A stretch of DNA of 64,000 nt from Firmicutes bacterium UBA3572 (GTDB taxonomy: Bacteria; Bacillota; Desulfotomaculia; Desulfotomaculales; Desulforudaceae), in NCBI GenBank assembly GCA_002375985.1, contig DFNH01000001.1, positions 14,845-78,844 on the forward strand. Reading direction: 5' to 3'. Each line of letters starts with the position of its first letter. The first letter of the stretch is position 1. The position numbers and the translations under genes were made by a program. The notes beneath the pieces were generated by a model. The model worked only from the letters and a program-made list of their open reading frames with translations, was not told where the DNA came from and did not search any database. Positions 27,211-36,104 of the stretch are shown here, one piece after another.

Positions 27211-28400
27211 GTTCGCTTCACGAGTTCATCCGTGCGGCTTATGAGCAGGCGCCGGCGATACGGGAGAAATTCTTGTCCGCCGGCCTGCAGCCGAGCGACA
27301 TCCGAACCGTTTCTGATCTCGGCCGGGTTCCGGTTACCCGCAAAGATGAATTGGCTAAACGCCAGCGGTCCAACCTGCCGTTTGGCGGTTTTCTGACGCT
27401 GCCGGTGGACAGGCTGCAGCGGATTTTTATTTCTCCTGGTCCGATTTATGATCCGCAGGGTCCGGGAGCCGATTACTGGCGCTGGGGCCAGGCCCTCACC
27501 GCTGCCGGTTTTACGCGGGGGGACATCGTGCAGAATACCTTTTCATACCACTTGACGCCGGCGGGGATGATGTTTGACGACGCGCTGCGTCATCTGGGGT
27601 GCACGGTGATCCCGGCCGGGGTGGGTAATACCGAGCTTCAGGTGCAAATCCTGCGCGAACTCGGTGTCACCGGCTACGTCGGCGTACCGTCCTTCCTGTA
27701 TACCCTGCTCCAAAAGTCGCGAGAGCTCGGCTTGTCCCGGCAAGATATCCGGCTATGCAAAGCCTGGGTGGCGGCCGAAAAACTCTCGGAAGACTTGCGG
27801 GCCTTGCTTGCCCGGGACTTTGGGGTCGAGGTGTACCAGGGTTACGGCACCGCCGATCTCGGCTGTGTGGCTTTTGAGTGCCCGGAGCGCCGCGGTTTTC
27901 ACCTGGCGGACGGGGTGATTGTGGAGATCGTGGATCCGGAAAGCGGGCGGAGTTTGGCTGCCGGACAGCCCGGCGAGGTGGTGGTCACGGTGCTGGAGCC
28001 TTCTTATCCGCTGCTTCGTTTCGGCACCGGCGATCTGGGGGCGTTGACCGACGTGCCTTGCCCGTGCGGCCGCCCGGGGCCGCGATTGACCGGTATCCTG
28101 GGCCGCACCATGGACGGCGTAAAGGTAAAAGGTCTGTTTTTGTATCCCCACCAGATCAGTGATTTTCAGGCCCGGTTTCCGGAAATCAAGCACTGCCAGG
28201 CAGTTGTTTCGCAGGAGGACTTTCGAGACGTTTTGACTCTGCGTGTCGAGCCGGTTTTGGGAGTACCGGTGGATGATTTGGCCGCGCGGGTGCAGCGCGA
28301 GGCCAAAGAAGTGTTGCGGTTTACCTGCCGGGTCGAGCTGGTACCGCCGGGAACCCTGGCAAACGAAAAACTCTTGATTGATGCCCGCAACTGGGATTAG
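27198..28400 (+). CDS. paaK: Phenylacetate-CoA ligase family enzyme
   Basis: A 400-residue AMP-forming ligase of the PaaK group, slightly shorter than typical (~430). Landmarks are SDLGRVPVTRKDEL, the modified phosphate loop near IFISPGPIYDPQG (the usual SSGTTG is altered), GYGTADLG at the adenine site and LRFGTGDLGAL with CPCGRPGPRLTGILGR at the hinge. Coupled to livF by a 13-base overlap, so part of the acid uptake/activation operon. The altered P-loop (no SSGTTG) means the substrate may differ or activity may be lower. Confidence 0.8.
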   Translation: MAILSSLHEFIRAAYEQAPAIREKFLSAGLQPSDIRTVSDLGRVPVTRKDELAKRQRSNLPFGGFLTLPVDRLQRIFISPGPIYDPQGPGADYWRWGQALTAAGFTRGDIVQNTFSYHLTPAGMMFDDALRHLGCTVIPAGVGNTELQVQILRELGVTGYVGVPSFLYTLLQKSRELGLSRQDIRLCKAWVAAEKLSEDLRALLARDFGVEVYQGYGTADLGCVAFECPERRGFHLADGVIVEIVDPESGRSLAAGQPGEVVVTVLEPSYPLLRFGTGDLGALTDVPCPCGRPGPRLTGILGRTMDGVKVKGLFLYPHQISDFQARFPEIKHCQAVVSQEDFRDVLTLRVEPVLGVPVDDLAARVQREAKEVLRFTCRVELVPPGTLANEKLLIDARNWD

Positions 28401-28426
28401 ATCCATGCGCGCGGGGGGGATAAGGC

Positions 28427-28960
28427 TTGGGCAAGAGAGCTCTGCTGGTGATTGACCTGCTCCATGATTTTATGGCTACCGAGGGCGCCCTTTTCTGCGG
28501 CGAAGAAGCCCGGAAGATCATCCCCGTGGTGTGTGCCCGCATCGAGGAGTTCGCCGCTACGGGAGAGCCGATCATCTTTGTGCGGGATGCCCATGCGCCC
28601 GATGACCTTGAGTTTCAACGGTTTCCGGTGCACTGTGTGCGTGGAACGCCGGGCGCCGAATTGATCGGCGAGGTCCGCCGCGCGGCCGCGAACGCGTCCC
28701 GGGTGATTCACCTGGAGAAAACCAGATACAGTGCTTTTTACGGCACCAACCTGGACGCGGTGCTCCAATCGTTGGCTATCGAAGAGGTGCACGTGGTCGG
28801 CGTTTGTACCAATATCTGCGTCCTATATACCGTCGAAGAACTATGCAATCGGGACCTTCCAACGGTGGTTTACCGGGACGGGGTAGCCAGTTTCGACCCG
28901 GAAGCACACGCGTGGGCCCTGCAGCAGATGGAAACGGTTCTGGGCGCCAAGATCGAATAG
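28427..28960 (+). CDS. Isochorismatase-family cysteine hydrolase
   Basis: A 177-residue hydrolase related to nicotinamidase (PncA). The catalytic triad is visible: the Asp in LLVIDLLHDF (near residue 10), Lys in HLEKTRYSAF, and Cys in VGVCTNICVLYT; a PncA-like zinc site is not evident (no DxHxxxH; FVRDAHAPDD has D-A-H). It could act on nicotinamide or on another small amide. TTG start after GGGGGGA. It ends the downstream run of the liv operon before a terminator. Confidence 0.78.
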   Translation: MGKRALLVIDLLHDFMATEGALFCGEEARKIIPVVCARIEEFAATGEPIIFVRDAHAPDDLEFQRFPVHCVRGTPGAELIGEVRRAAANASRVIHLEKTRYSAFYGTNLDAVLQSLAIEEVHVVGVCTNICVLYTVEELCNRDLPTVVYRDGVASFDPEAHAWALQQMETVLGAKIE

Positions 28961-28982
28961 TTTTAAAGTAGTTTTAAAGAGC

Positions 28983-29002
28983 GGGCCCTTCCGGGCCCTT
29001 TG
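28983..29002 (+). terminator. Rho-independent terminator after hydrolase gene
   Basis: GGGCCC-TTCC-GGGCCC forms a 6-bp stem followed by TTTGATAAT. It lies between the isochorismatase-like gene and the PHP gene. Confidence 0.6.
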
Positions 29003-29015
29003 ATAATGACCGGGG

Positions 29016-29894
29016 GTGCATTCCATCATCATTGACTGTCATGTACATCCGGACTTTTCGATCGACGCCGAACCCCACAGCATCGACGCTTATTGCCGAC
29101 GGGCCCTGGAGATTGGGTTGGCGGGTATATACTTCACCCCCCACCTGGAAGCAGACCCTGAGCGGCGGGACAGAGATGGATTGGTGCGGTTACGCGGGGC
29201 ACTACACCCGATGGATGACCTGCAATGGCTGGATGAGTACTTCCGTCAGGTCGAAAGGGCGCGCCGGCTTTACGGAGACCGGCTGCTTATCGGCGTGGGC
29301 TTGGAGGTTGGCTACGAGTATGGTTGCGAGGAGTGGTTCGCCGCCGTTTTGGCGGCCTATCCCTTTGACTACGTTATTGGTTCGGTTCATTGTCTGGAAC
29401 ACATTGCCATTTCCAGCGCCGCCGAGAGCGCACGTTATTTCCAGGGAAGGGCGGCCCAACAGGTAGCTGCGGACTACTTTGGCAAACTGGCGGCGCTGGT
29501 GGATTGTGGCCTCTTCGACTGTGTTGGACATTTGGACCTTTACCGGCGGCACGGATGGCGTTACCTGGGCGAGGCGGTATACAACCTGCACGCGGGCTGG
29601 TTGGAACCGATTCTCCTCCGGATGGCGGCCAAAGGGATGGGACTGGAAATCAACTCTTCCAGCATCCGCCTGGGCCACGCGGAGTGTTTACCGGGACTTG
29701 ACCTCACGCGCCTGGCCCGGGACTGCGGGGTTAGGGTTTTTACCGTGGGGTCCGATGCTCACTGCTTGTCCGATTTGGCGGTGGGACTGAACAGAGCGCA
29801 AGCGCAATTGGCTAAACTGAAGCTTGGGGTAGCTACTTTTCAACGCCGGGAGGCTATCACGTTGGACAAACCCCAAAGGTGCCGCTTACAATAA
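29016..29894 (+). CDS. PHP-domain phosphoesterase (HisK-type histidinol phosphatase family)
   Basis: A 292-residue PHP-domain metal-dependent hydrolase. Metal ligands are recognisable: DCHVHPDFS at the start, TPHLE, EVGYEY, VIGSVHCLE, CVGHLDLYRR, LEINSSS and TVGSDAHCLSDL. This is the pattern of the HisJ/HisK phosphatases, but with no other histidine genes nearby the substrate may be another phosphate ester. GTG start preceded by CGGGG. Confidence 0.75.
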   Translation: MHSIIIDCHVHPDFSIDAEPHSIDAYCRRALEIGLAGIYFTPHLEADPERRDRDGLVRLRGALHPMDDLQWLDEYFRQVERARRLYGDRLLIGVGLEVGYEYGCEEWFAAVLAAYPFDYVIGSVHCLEHIAISSAAESARYFQGRAAQQVAADYFGKLAALVDCGLFDCVGHLDLYRRHGWRYLGEAVYNLHAGWLEPILLRMAAKGMGLEINSSSIRLGHAECLPGLDLTRLARDCGVRVFTVGSDAHCLSDLAVGLNRAQAQLAKLKLGVATFQRREAITLDKPQRCRLQ

Positions 29895-29913
29895 GGCCAG
29901 GAGGTCGACGTGT

Positions 29914-30708
29914 ATGGTGGAACGCAATGGACAGGCGGTGAAGCAGTACCGGGAAGGAAACATCACGGCGGCCTTTGGCACCGACCTGTTTATTCACGGC
30001 GTTACCTTCATCCCCAGCCTCTTACTGAAATGGTACACCCACATGGGCCTGACCGAGTCGGAAATGATGCTCATTATTCATCTTTTGCGCTTACGCGTAG
30101 AGGAAGGAGAACTGTATCCTGCGCCGGAAAGACTCGGGGCCTTGTTGTCCGGCGGATGTTCCCAGGCCGAACGTGATCTGGCTAGCCTCAGACAGAAGGG
30201 GATCATCGCCGTGACGCAGTATTTTCACGAAGGAAACAAGACCGTTACCGAAGGTTATGACTTTGAGCCGCTGTTTGAGAAACTGTCGGAGGTCTGGGCA
30301 CGCGGCAAAGTGCACGAGATCGAGAAAACACAGGCCATCCTTGACGGCACACACGCTGGAGGGCTGGAGGATCAAGAACTGGGACGGCTGTACGAGGAAT
30401 TCGCCGGGGAGTTTGGTCGGTTGCTTTCGCCGATTGAGGCCGAGCAGGTGTCGCGGTGGTACACCAATTTGGGGCCCACCCTCGTTCGGGAAGCTTTGCG
30501 CCGGGCCGTTTTGATCGGCAAACACAACTTCAAATATATCGACAGTATTCTGTTCGAGTGGCACAAGAACAACCTGCGCACCATTCAACAGGTGCAGGAG
30601 TACGAACGTAGATTTCAAGAGCGGCGTCGCAGACCGCGGAAAGCGGGAGACACCCAACGCAATCGGGAAAAGGAAAAGGCCCTGATCAAAGAGTTGTACA
30701 TCAGTTAG
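29914..30708 (+). CDS. dnaD: DnaD-domain replication protein
   Basis: A 264-residue primosome protein. The N-terminal winged helix (FIPSLLLKWYTHMGLTESEMMLIIHLLRL...) is followed by a linker and a C-terminal DnaB-2/DnaD domain (LGRLYEEFAGEFGRLLSPIEAEQVSRW ... FKYIDSILFEWHKNNLRT) ending in a basic tail. It would load at oriC or at stalled forks together with the DnaC-like ATPase encoded just downstream. ATG nine bases after AGGAGG. Confidence 0.88.
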   Translation: MVERNGQAVKQYREGNITAAFGTDLFIHGVTFIPSLLLKWYTHMGLTESEMMLIIHLLRLRVEEGELYPAPERLGALLSGGCSQAERDLASLRQKGIIAVTQYFHEGNKTVTEGYDFEPLFEKLSEVWARGKVHEIEKTQAILDGTHAGGLEDQELGRLYEEFAGEFGRLLSPIEAEQVSRWYTNLGPTLVREALRRAVLIGKHNFKYIDSILFEWHKNNLRTIQQVQEYERRFQERRRRPRKAGDTQRNREKEKALIKELYIS

Positions 30709-30751
30709 ATTCCGTCGAAACAGTAACCTTAAGGGAGCGGTGTGCTGTACG

Positions 30752-30913
30752 GGGGCATTATCTCCAGTCACTGTGTCCGCGCCAAGGAATGAACTTGCTC
30801 GCCTCGGGCGGCAAAACTCGCCCGCTCTCGCGGGCAAAAGACACGTCGCCGCTATTCCTCGGGCGGCTTACGTTCTTTGAACAAGCTCCTAATGTGATCT
30901 CCGATAATGCCCC
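30752..30913. repeat. Short inverted-repeat element before dnaC
   Basis: The 252-base gap between dnaD and the likely dnaC start holds a segment bounded by inverted repeats: GGGGCATTATC begins at 30752 and its complement GATAATGCCCC ends at 30913 (15 of 20 bases match over the full arms). The right arm with its flank (30883-30915) recurs upstream of the cysteine desulfurase gene at 48461-48493. Inside are GC-rich hairpins and two copies of CCTCGGGCGGC. It may be a decayed insertion or a miniature element. Confidence 0.45.
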
Positions 30914-30960
30914 GGCGCACACCAGGTGAACGTTTGAATCTAGTTAAGGAGCCTGATAAC

Positions 30961-31689
30961 GTGCCGGTCTGTCCAGTATGCGAGGATCGCGGCATCTATA
31001 TGGTGGGCGAGGCGGCGGTGCCCTGTCGCTGCATGCGTGAAAAGGCGCTGTTCAACCGGCTGAAAGCGGCCCATCTTACCGGCATGATGCGGCAGCATAC
31101 CTTTGAACGGTTTAATCTTGAATATTATTCTCGGCAGCTGGCGGAAGACGGCCGGTCATACCGGGAAATCGCGCGGCTGACCCTGGAGGCGGCCAAGGAG
31201 TTTGTGGCGCGGGTGCTGGCGGGCCAGCAGACCGACGGACTCTTGCTGACAGGTCCGGTCGGAACCGGGAAAACTTACGTCGCCTGCTGTATTGCCAACC
31301 GCCTGCTGGATGAGGGGGTCGAGGTGTTATTTCTGGTGGTGCCGGACTTTCTTGACCGCATCCGGGCCACTTACGACTTGCCCAACCCGGAGTTTACCGA
31401 GGTTGACCTAACCGATGCCGCCAAGTCGGCGCCGGTGTTGATTCTGGACGATCTCGGCGCGCACCATTATACCGCCTGGGCCCGTCAGAAGATTTACTCG
31501 CTGATTAACCACCGTCTAAATCACCAGCTGCCCGTGGTGGTTACCACCAATATCAGTCTGGAGAGCCTGGCTGAGCACCTGGGGGAACGCACCTCCTCGC
31601 GGCTTTTCCAAATATGCCGGCCTTGCCGCCTCTTGACTGATGTGGATATCCGGATTGCCAGACGCCTGGGCCGGGTGGGGGCCGGCTAA
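30961..31689 (+). CDS. dnaC: DnaC/DnaI-like helicase loader ATPase
   Basis: A AAA+ ATPase of about 242 residues that loads the replicative helicase. A zinc-binding motif (CPVCEDRGIYMV...PCRCM) precedes the Walker A TGPVGTGKTYVACC, Walker B VLILDDLGAHH and sensor VVTTNISLESL. The frame is open from ATG 30907, but that codon lies inside a dispersed repeat; GTG 30961 is preceded by AAGGAG at proper spacing and starts right before the zinc motif, so it is chosen. Directly after dnaD. Confidence 0.85.
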   Translation: MPVCPVCEDRGIYMVGEAAVPCRCMREKALFNRLKAAHLTGMMRQHTFERFNLEYYSRQLAEDGRSYREIARLTLEAAKEFVARVLAGQQTDGLLLTGPVGTGKTYVACCIANRLLDEGVEVLFLVVPDFLDRIRATYDLPNPEFTEVDLTDAAKSAPVLILDDLGAHHYTAWARQKIYSLINHRLNHQLPVVVTTNISLESLAEHLGERTSSRLFQICRPCRLLTDVDIRIARRLGRVGAG

Positions 31690-31906
31690 CCTGGCTGGAG
31701 AATTCGGAATCCAGAAGCAGAATGGCGACCAGCGACCAGAATCAGAATGATCCGGTAACCAATTGCCGTTACCCACTTTGGCCGCGGAACAAATGTCCCC
31801 AAAAACCGTTGCACACGCCGGACAGTGTTTCCGGTTATTTTTGCCCTTATGATGGTTATAATTAACTGCGCAACATATAAATGGTTGCATAGGGTGATCA
31901 CGCGCC

Positions 31907-32560
31907 ATGCAGAATACGTTTGCGAAAGGAGGAGGATGTCCAGTAATATCCTTGCGAATCTTAATCTGGCTTTTGGTGTTAGCGCTGAGTGTTGGCCCCG
32001 CTACGCCCGCGGCGGCGCACGTCTACTATACGGTAAAAAGCGGGGATACGCTCTACGACATTGCCAAGCAGTTCAGGATTTCGGTCGGGGGAATCAGTGC
32101 TGCCAACCGCCTGCGTGGTGACCTGATTGTGCCCAACCAGGTCCTGGTGATCCCGGAACACGTGCTCAAGTATTCCCGGGGGGATATCTGTGAGGATGAG
32201 CTCATGCTCTTGGCCCGGATTATCCACGCCGAAGCCCGTGGAGAGTGCTTTACCGGGCAGGTGGCCGTGGGTGCCGTGATCCTGAACCGTTTGGCCAGTC
32301 CCGATTTTCCGTCCGACATACGGGAGGTGATTTTTCAGCGCACCGGCGACGTATTTCAGTTTTCGCCGGTGGGTGACGGATCCATACGGCTTTCGCCCGA
32401 TGAGCGGGCATTGAAAGCCGCCAGGCAGGCACTGCGCGGTGATGACCCTACCCAGGGGGCGCTGTATTTCTACAATCCGGAAACGGCGGATGATCAATGG
32501 ATCCGCACCTTGCCCGTAATGACCAGAATCGGAAACCACGTTTTTGCCACGCAAATATAG
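31907..32560 (+). CDS. sleB: LysM-SleB spore cortex hydrolase family protein
   Basis: A secreted hydrolase: signal peptide (LRILIWLLVLALSVGPATPAAAH), one LysM domain (YYTVKSGDTLYDIAKQFRISVGGISAANRL...) that binds peptidoglycan, and a C-terminal hydrolase_2 (SleB) domain with the catalytic-Glu region ARIIHAEARGECFTGQVAVGAVILNRL. Such enzymes degrade spore cortex during germination. The start is uncertain: the ATG at 31907 has no RBS, while AAAGGAGGAGG lies inside the frame (31925-31935) and points to a start at about 31946-31952 (TTG), which fits the signal peptide better. Confidence 0.82.
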   Translation: MQNTFAKGGGCPVISLRILIWLLVLALSVGPATPAAAHVYYTVKSGDTLYDIAKQFRISVGGISAANRLRGDLIVPNQVLVIPEHVLKYSRGDICEDELMLLARIIHAEARGECFTGQVAVGAVILNRLASPDFPSDIREVIFQRTGDVFQFSPVGDGSIRLSPDERALKAARQALRGDDPTQGALYFYNPETADDQWIRTLPVMTRIGNHVFATQI

Positions 32561-32695
32561 GCGTTACGAACGCCCATTTTTTTTGGGAAAAAAGGACTGG
32601 TGCTGCCGGCGGCGAATGTGCTATTAAGGGCCGTATCAGTGCAGGATACTGAATTGTAGTTATATGAAGATAGATTGCGCAGGCAGGTGACCAGT

Positions 32696-34798
32696 TTGCA
32701 AGCATTAACCTCCCTTTTTCGCCCAGCCTCGGTGGCTATCATCGGTGCGTCCGGCAAGCCGGGCAAAATAGGGAACATTATCTTGAAGAACGTCGTCGCG
32801 AGCGGCTATCCCGGCCGCGTTTTTCCCATCAATCCGAAAGAAACCGAGATTGAAGGGCTGCCGGCCTATCCGTCGGTTACCCGGGTGCCCGAAGCGGTCG
32901 AGGTCGCGGTGATTGCCGTTCCGGCACCGCGAGTTTTGCCCGTGGTGGCCGAGTGCGGTGCAGTCGGGGTCAAACACCTGATTGTGATCAGCGCCGGTTT
33001 CAAAGAAACGGGCGCGGAGGGGAACGCGCTGGAGAAGGAACTGGTGTCCACGGCCCGGCGTTACGGTATGCGGGTGGTCGGACCGAACTGCGTAGGGATC
33101 ATGGATACCCATACCCCGCTTAACGCTTCCTTTGCCGCGGGTTTTCCGAATAAAGGCGAAATCGCCTTCATCTCGCAGAGCGGCGCCATGCTCGTAGCGA
33201 TTTTGGACTGGAGCCTGTTAAGCGGTCTTGGATTCAGTAAGTTTATTAGTTTGGGGAACAAGGCCGACCTGAATGAGTCTGATTTCATTGAAGCGGCCGC
33301 CGATGATCCGGAAACAAAGGTCATCTTAGGCTATATTGAAGACGTGTCGGACGGCGTGCGCTTTCTGGAGGTAGCCACGCGGGCCAGCCGGAACAAACCG
33401 ATCGTAGTGTTGAAGTCGGGTGTCAGTCAAGCCGGCGCCCAGGCCGCCTCGTCCCATACCGGGGCGCTGGCGGGAAGTGACCTGGCTTACGAGGTGGCCT
33501 TCCGGCACGCCGGCGTGATCCGGGTGGAGAGCATGGCGGAACTGTTCGACCTGGCCCTGGCTTTTGCCAAACAGCCCATTCCAAAGGGGAACCGCCTGGC
33601 CATCGTGACCAATTCGGGCGGTCCGGGGATTGTGGCTACCGACGCGGCGGAAGAAAAGGGGCTGGCCATTGCCAGATTCGGCAAAAAGACCCTGGATGCC
33701 CTGCGGGCGGCGTTACCGCGGGAAGCGAACATTTACAACCCGGTGGACGTTCTGGGAGACGCCCGGGCCGACCGTTTCCGCTTTGCGCTGACCAAGGTAC
33801 TGGAGGACGAAAACGTGGACGCGGCGGTGGTATTGGTCTGTCCCACGGCCACGGTCGAACCGCGGGATACGGCTAAAACCATTGTCGAGGTGTCCCGGAG
33901 CTTTCCGGAGAAGCCCGTTTTCGGCGTGTACATGGGGGGCGAGATTTTGGAGACGGGAGCGCACCTCCTGACCGAGGCCGGGATACCGTGTTATACTTTT
34001 CCAGAGGTAGCTGTGAATGCCATGCGTGCCCTGGCCTATTACGGGGAAATGATCGGTGCCCGGACAGATGAACCGCTGCCGGAGTATCAGGATCTAGACC
34101 CGGAGCGGGTGCGCGCCGTGTTCGCGGCGGTGCGGGACGATAACCGCCTGGTGTTGCTGGGCAGCGAAGGAGCGGCGGTGTTGGAAGCCTACGGTATACC
34201 GGTGGCTCCGACCAAACTGGCCACCAGGGCGGAGGAGGCCGTGGCCATCGCCGAGGAGCTGGGGTACCCGGTTGTGCTGAAGGTGGCTTCCCCGAAAATC
34301 GTCCACAAAACGGACATCGGGGGCGTGCGGATGGGCCTGGAAACGCCGGGCGAAGTGATGGCCAGCTTCTGGGCGGTGATGAGTAACGTGCAGCGTGCGT
34401 TGCCGCACGTCATTCCGCACGGCATTGACGTCCAGCGCCAGGCACCCCGGGGCACCGAGGTGATTATCGGGGTGACCAGGGATGTGCATTTTGGCCATCT
34501 GATCGCTTTCGGTCTGGGTGGCATTTACGTGAACCTGTTGAAAGATGTGTCTTTTCGCCTGGCGCACGGGCTGTCCTTGCGGGAAATCGAAAAGATGATC
34601 AGTGAAACCAAGGCCTTTACCCTGTTGCGCGGTTACCGTGGACAAAAACCCGCGGATGTCGGCGCCCTGGTGAACATTATTGCGCGGGTGACCCGGTTGG
34701 TAACTGACTTTCCGGAAATCGCGGAAATGGATATTAATCCGGTATTTGCTTATAATGCGGGGGCCCTGGCCCTGGACGTGAAGATAACCATTTCGTGA
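32696..34798 (+). CDS. Acyl-CoA synthetase (ADP-forming), fused alpha/beta
   Basis: An NDP-forming acetate/acyl-CoA ligase of about 700 residues. In order: a CoA-binding domain (SVAIIGASGKPGKIGNIIL), succinyl-CoA ligase-like domain with NCVGIMDT and ISQSGAM, the phospho-histidine loop SSHTGALAGSD, then an ATP-grasp domain (LGYPVVLKVASPKIVHKTDIGGV ... LGGIYVNLLKDVSFRLA). It could make acetate and ATP from acetyl-CoA or act on other acids. TTG 32696, five bases after AGGTGA, is chosen over an upstream TTG at 32675. The stop overlaps or abuts the next gene. Confidence 0.85.
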   Translation: MQALTSLFRPASVAIIGASGKPGKIGNIILKNVVASGYPGRVFPINPKETEIEGLPAYPSVTRVPEAVEVAVIAVPAPRVLPVVAECGAVGVKHLIVISAGFKETGAEGNALEKELVSTARRYGMRVVGPNCVGIMDTHTPLNASFAAGFPNKGEIAFISQSGAMLVAILDWSLLSGLGFSKFISLGNKADLNESDFIEAAADDPETKVILGYIEDVSDGVRFLEVATRASRNKPIVVLKSGVSQAGAQAASSHTGALAGSDLAYEVAFRHAGVIRVESMAELFDLALAFAKQPIPKGNRLAIVTNSGGPGIVATDAAEEKGLAIARFGKKTLDALRAALPREANIYNPVDVLGDARADRFRFALTKVLEDENVDAAVVLVCPTATVEPRDTAKTIVEVSRSFPEKPVFGVYMGGEILETGAHLLTEAGIPCYTFPEVAVNAMRALAYYGEMIGARTDEPLPEYQDLDPERVRAVFAAVRDDNRLVLLGSEGAAVLEAYGIPVAPTKLATRAEEAVAIAEELGYPVVLKVASPKIVHKTDIGGVRMGLETPGEVMASFWAVMSNVQRALPHVIPHGIDVQRQAPRGTEVIIGVTRDVHFGHLIAFGLGGIYVNLLKDVSFRLAHGLSLREIEKMISETKAFTLLRGYRGQKPADVGALVNIIARVTRLVTDFPEIAEMDINPVFAYNAGALALDVKITIS

Positions 34799-34809
34799 GG
34801 TGGCGAGCG

Positions 34810-35865
34810 GTGAAAAGCATTTACTTAATCGGTACTCCCGACAGCGGAAAGACGGCGGTGGCGCTCGGACTGGCGCTGAAGCTGCGCCAGGAGGGTTTTA
34901 ATCCCGGTTATTTCAAGCCGGTGGGGAGCACCGCCGGGGTGCTCGATCAGCGGGATGAAGATGGTGTATTGATGAAGACGGTCCTGGAAATGACGGATGA
35001 CCTGGATACCATTGTCCCGTTAACTGCAGGGAGCTTTTATGTGTCCGGTCAGCGGGATCCGAAAAAATGTCGTGACCGGGTGCTTGCCTCCTACCAGCAG
35101 ATCGCCGGCAGGTTTGATCCCGTGATTGTCGACGGACCCAGTTTTCCGTGGGTGATGGCCAGCTTCGGGTTGGACGCTTTCAGCATTGCCAGGGACATCG
35201 GGGCCGGCATCCTGTGCACTATGCGGACGAAGAGCGACTTTGATTTTGACGCGGCGTTGTTTTTCAACCATTACGCGCTCTCCAAGGGTTTACCTCTGGT
35301 GGGTAACATTTTCAACAACATTCCCCGGCCGATGCTGGCCAAGGCACAGGGGGTTTATGCCCAACTGCTGGAGAGCTTTGGCTACCGGTTGCTAGGGGTT
35401 ATTCCCAGCCGGCCGGAGATTCATGCCCCCACCGTGGCCGAATATTACGACGTGCTTGGAGGCGAGATTCTAACCGGAGAAGACAAACTTGACCTTTTGG
35501 TGGAAGACGTCCTAATCGGGGCGATGACGATCGAAAGCGCATTGGGCACCTTGCGGCGCGCTTTGAATAAGGCGGTGATTATTGGTGGTGACCGCTCCGA
35601 CTATGCCCTGGCGGCGTTGGAAACCAGCACGTCGGTGCTGATCCTGACCGGGGGGCTCTACCCGCACATCAACGTGATTACTAGGGCCAAGGAAAAAGGG
35701 GTGCCGGTGATCCTGGTGCATTACGATACCGTGACCACCATTGAACAAATCTCCAAGGTGGCCCGCCGTATCCGTCCCGGGGACCAGAAAGCGATCGCCC
35801 TGGCTCTGGAGAATGTGGAACGTTACTGTGATTGGCCGGCGATCCTGGAGAGCTTGAAGACCTGA
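34810..35865 (+). CDS. P-loop/DRTGG-domain protein (Pta N-terminal-like)
   Basis: About 351 residues. The N-terminal domain is a dethiobiotin-synthetase-like P-loop NTPase (YLIGTPDSGKTAVALGLALKL; VIVDGPSFPW), and the C-terminal part is a DRTGG domain (ALNKAVIIGGDRSDYALAALETSTSVLILTGG). This is the architecture of the regulatory N-terminus of long phosphotransacetylases, without the catalytic Pta domain. Its tight coupling to the ADP-forming acyl-CoA synthetase suggests a role in sensing or regulating acetyl-CoA/acetate metabolism. GTG 34810 follows GAGGTGG; the frame extends to 34795. Confidence 0.75.
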   Translation: MKSIYLIGTPDSGKTAVALGLALKLRQEGFNPGYFKPVGSTAGVLDQRDEDGVLMKTVLEMTDDLDTIVPLTAGSFYVSGQRDPKKCRDRVLASYQQIAGRFDPVIVDGPSFPWVMASFGLDAFSIARDIGAGILCTMRTKSDFDFDAALFFNHYALSKGLPLVGNIFNNIPRPMLAKAQGVYAQLLESFGYRLLGVIPSRPEIHAPTVAEYYDVLGGEILTGEDKLDLLVEDVLIGAMTIESALGTLRRALNKAVIIGGDRSDYALAALETSTSVLILTGGLYPHINVITRAKEKGVPVILVHYDTVTTIEQISKVARRIRPGDQKAIALALENVERYCDWPAILESLKT

Positions 35866-35892
35866 CCACGCATTTCACAACAGATGTACAAC

Positions 35893-35925
35893 AATCCCGC
35901 CCTCGAAAATGGGTGGGATTTTTTG
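35893..35925 (+). terminator. Rho-independent terminator
   Basis: A 10-bp stem (AATCCCGCCC with GGGTGGGATT, one G-U) around an eight-base loop, followed by TTTTGTTT. It ends the acyl-CoA synthetase/DRTGG operon before spoIVA. Confidence 0.85.
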
Positions 35926-35937
35926 TTTGACCTTCCG

Positions 35938-35966
35938 GTATATTGGGAACTCCCGTTCATATATAT
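35938..35966 (+). promoter_or_regulatory. Possible sigma-E promoter of spoIVA
   Basis: GTATATT, 13 bases, then CATATATAT resembles the sigma-E consensus (ATATT, ~14, CATACANT). spoIVA is sigma-E controlled in Bacillus, and the site lies about 140 bases before the gene. Spacing is one base short, so this is tentative. Confidence 0.35.
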
Positions 35967-36104
35967 ATAGTGTTAAGTCTGGCTATGGAAAATATTTCTT
36001 CCCATGCGGATTGTCCCGGGGGGGATGCGTTAGGCTTTCGATAAACCATGCTTTTGGCGGGGACCCGGAGTGCCTTGAAAATAATAAGGAGGGAAGGCAG
36101 GTTG

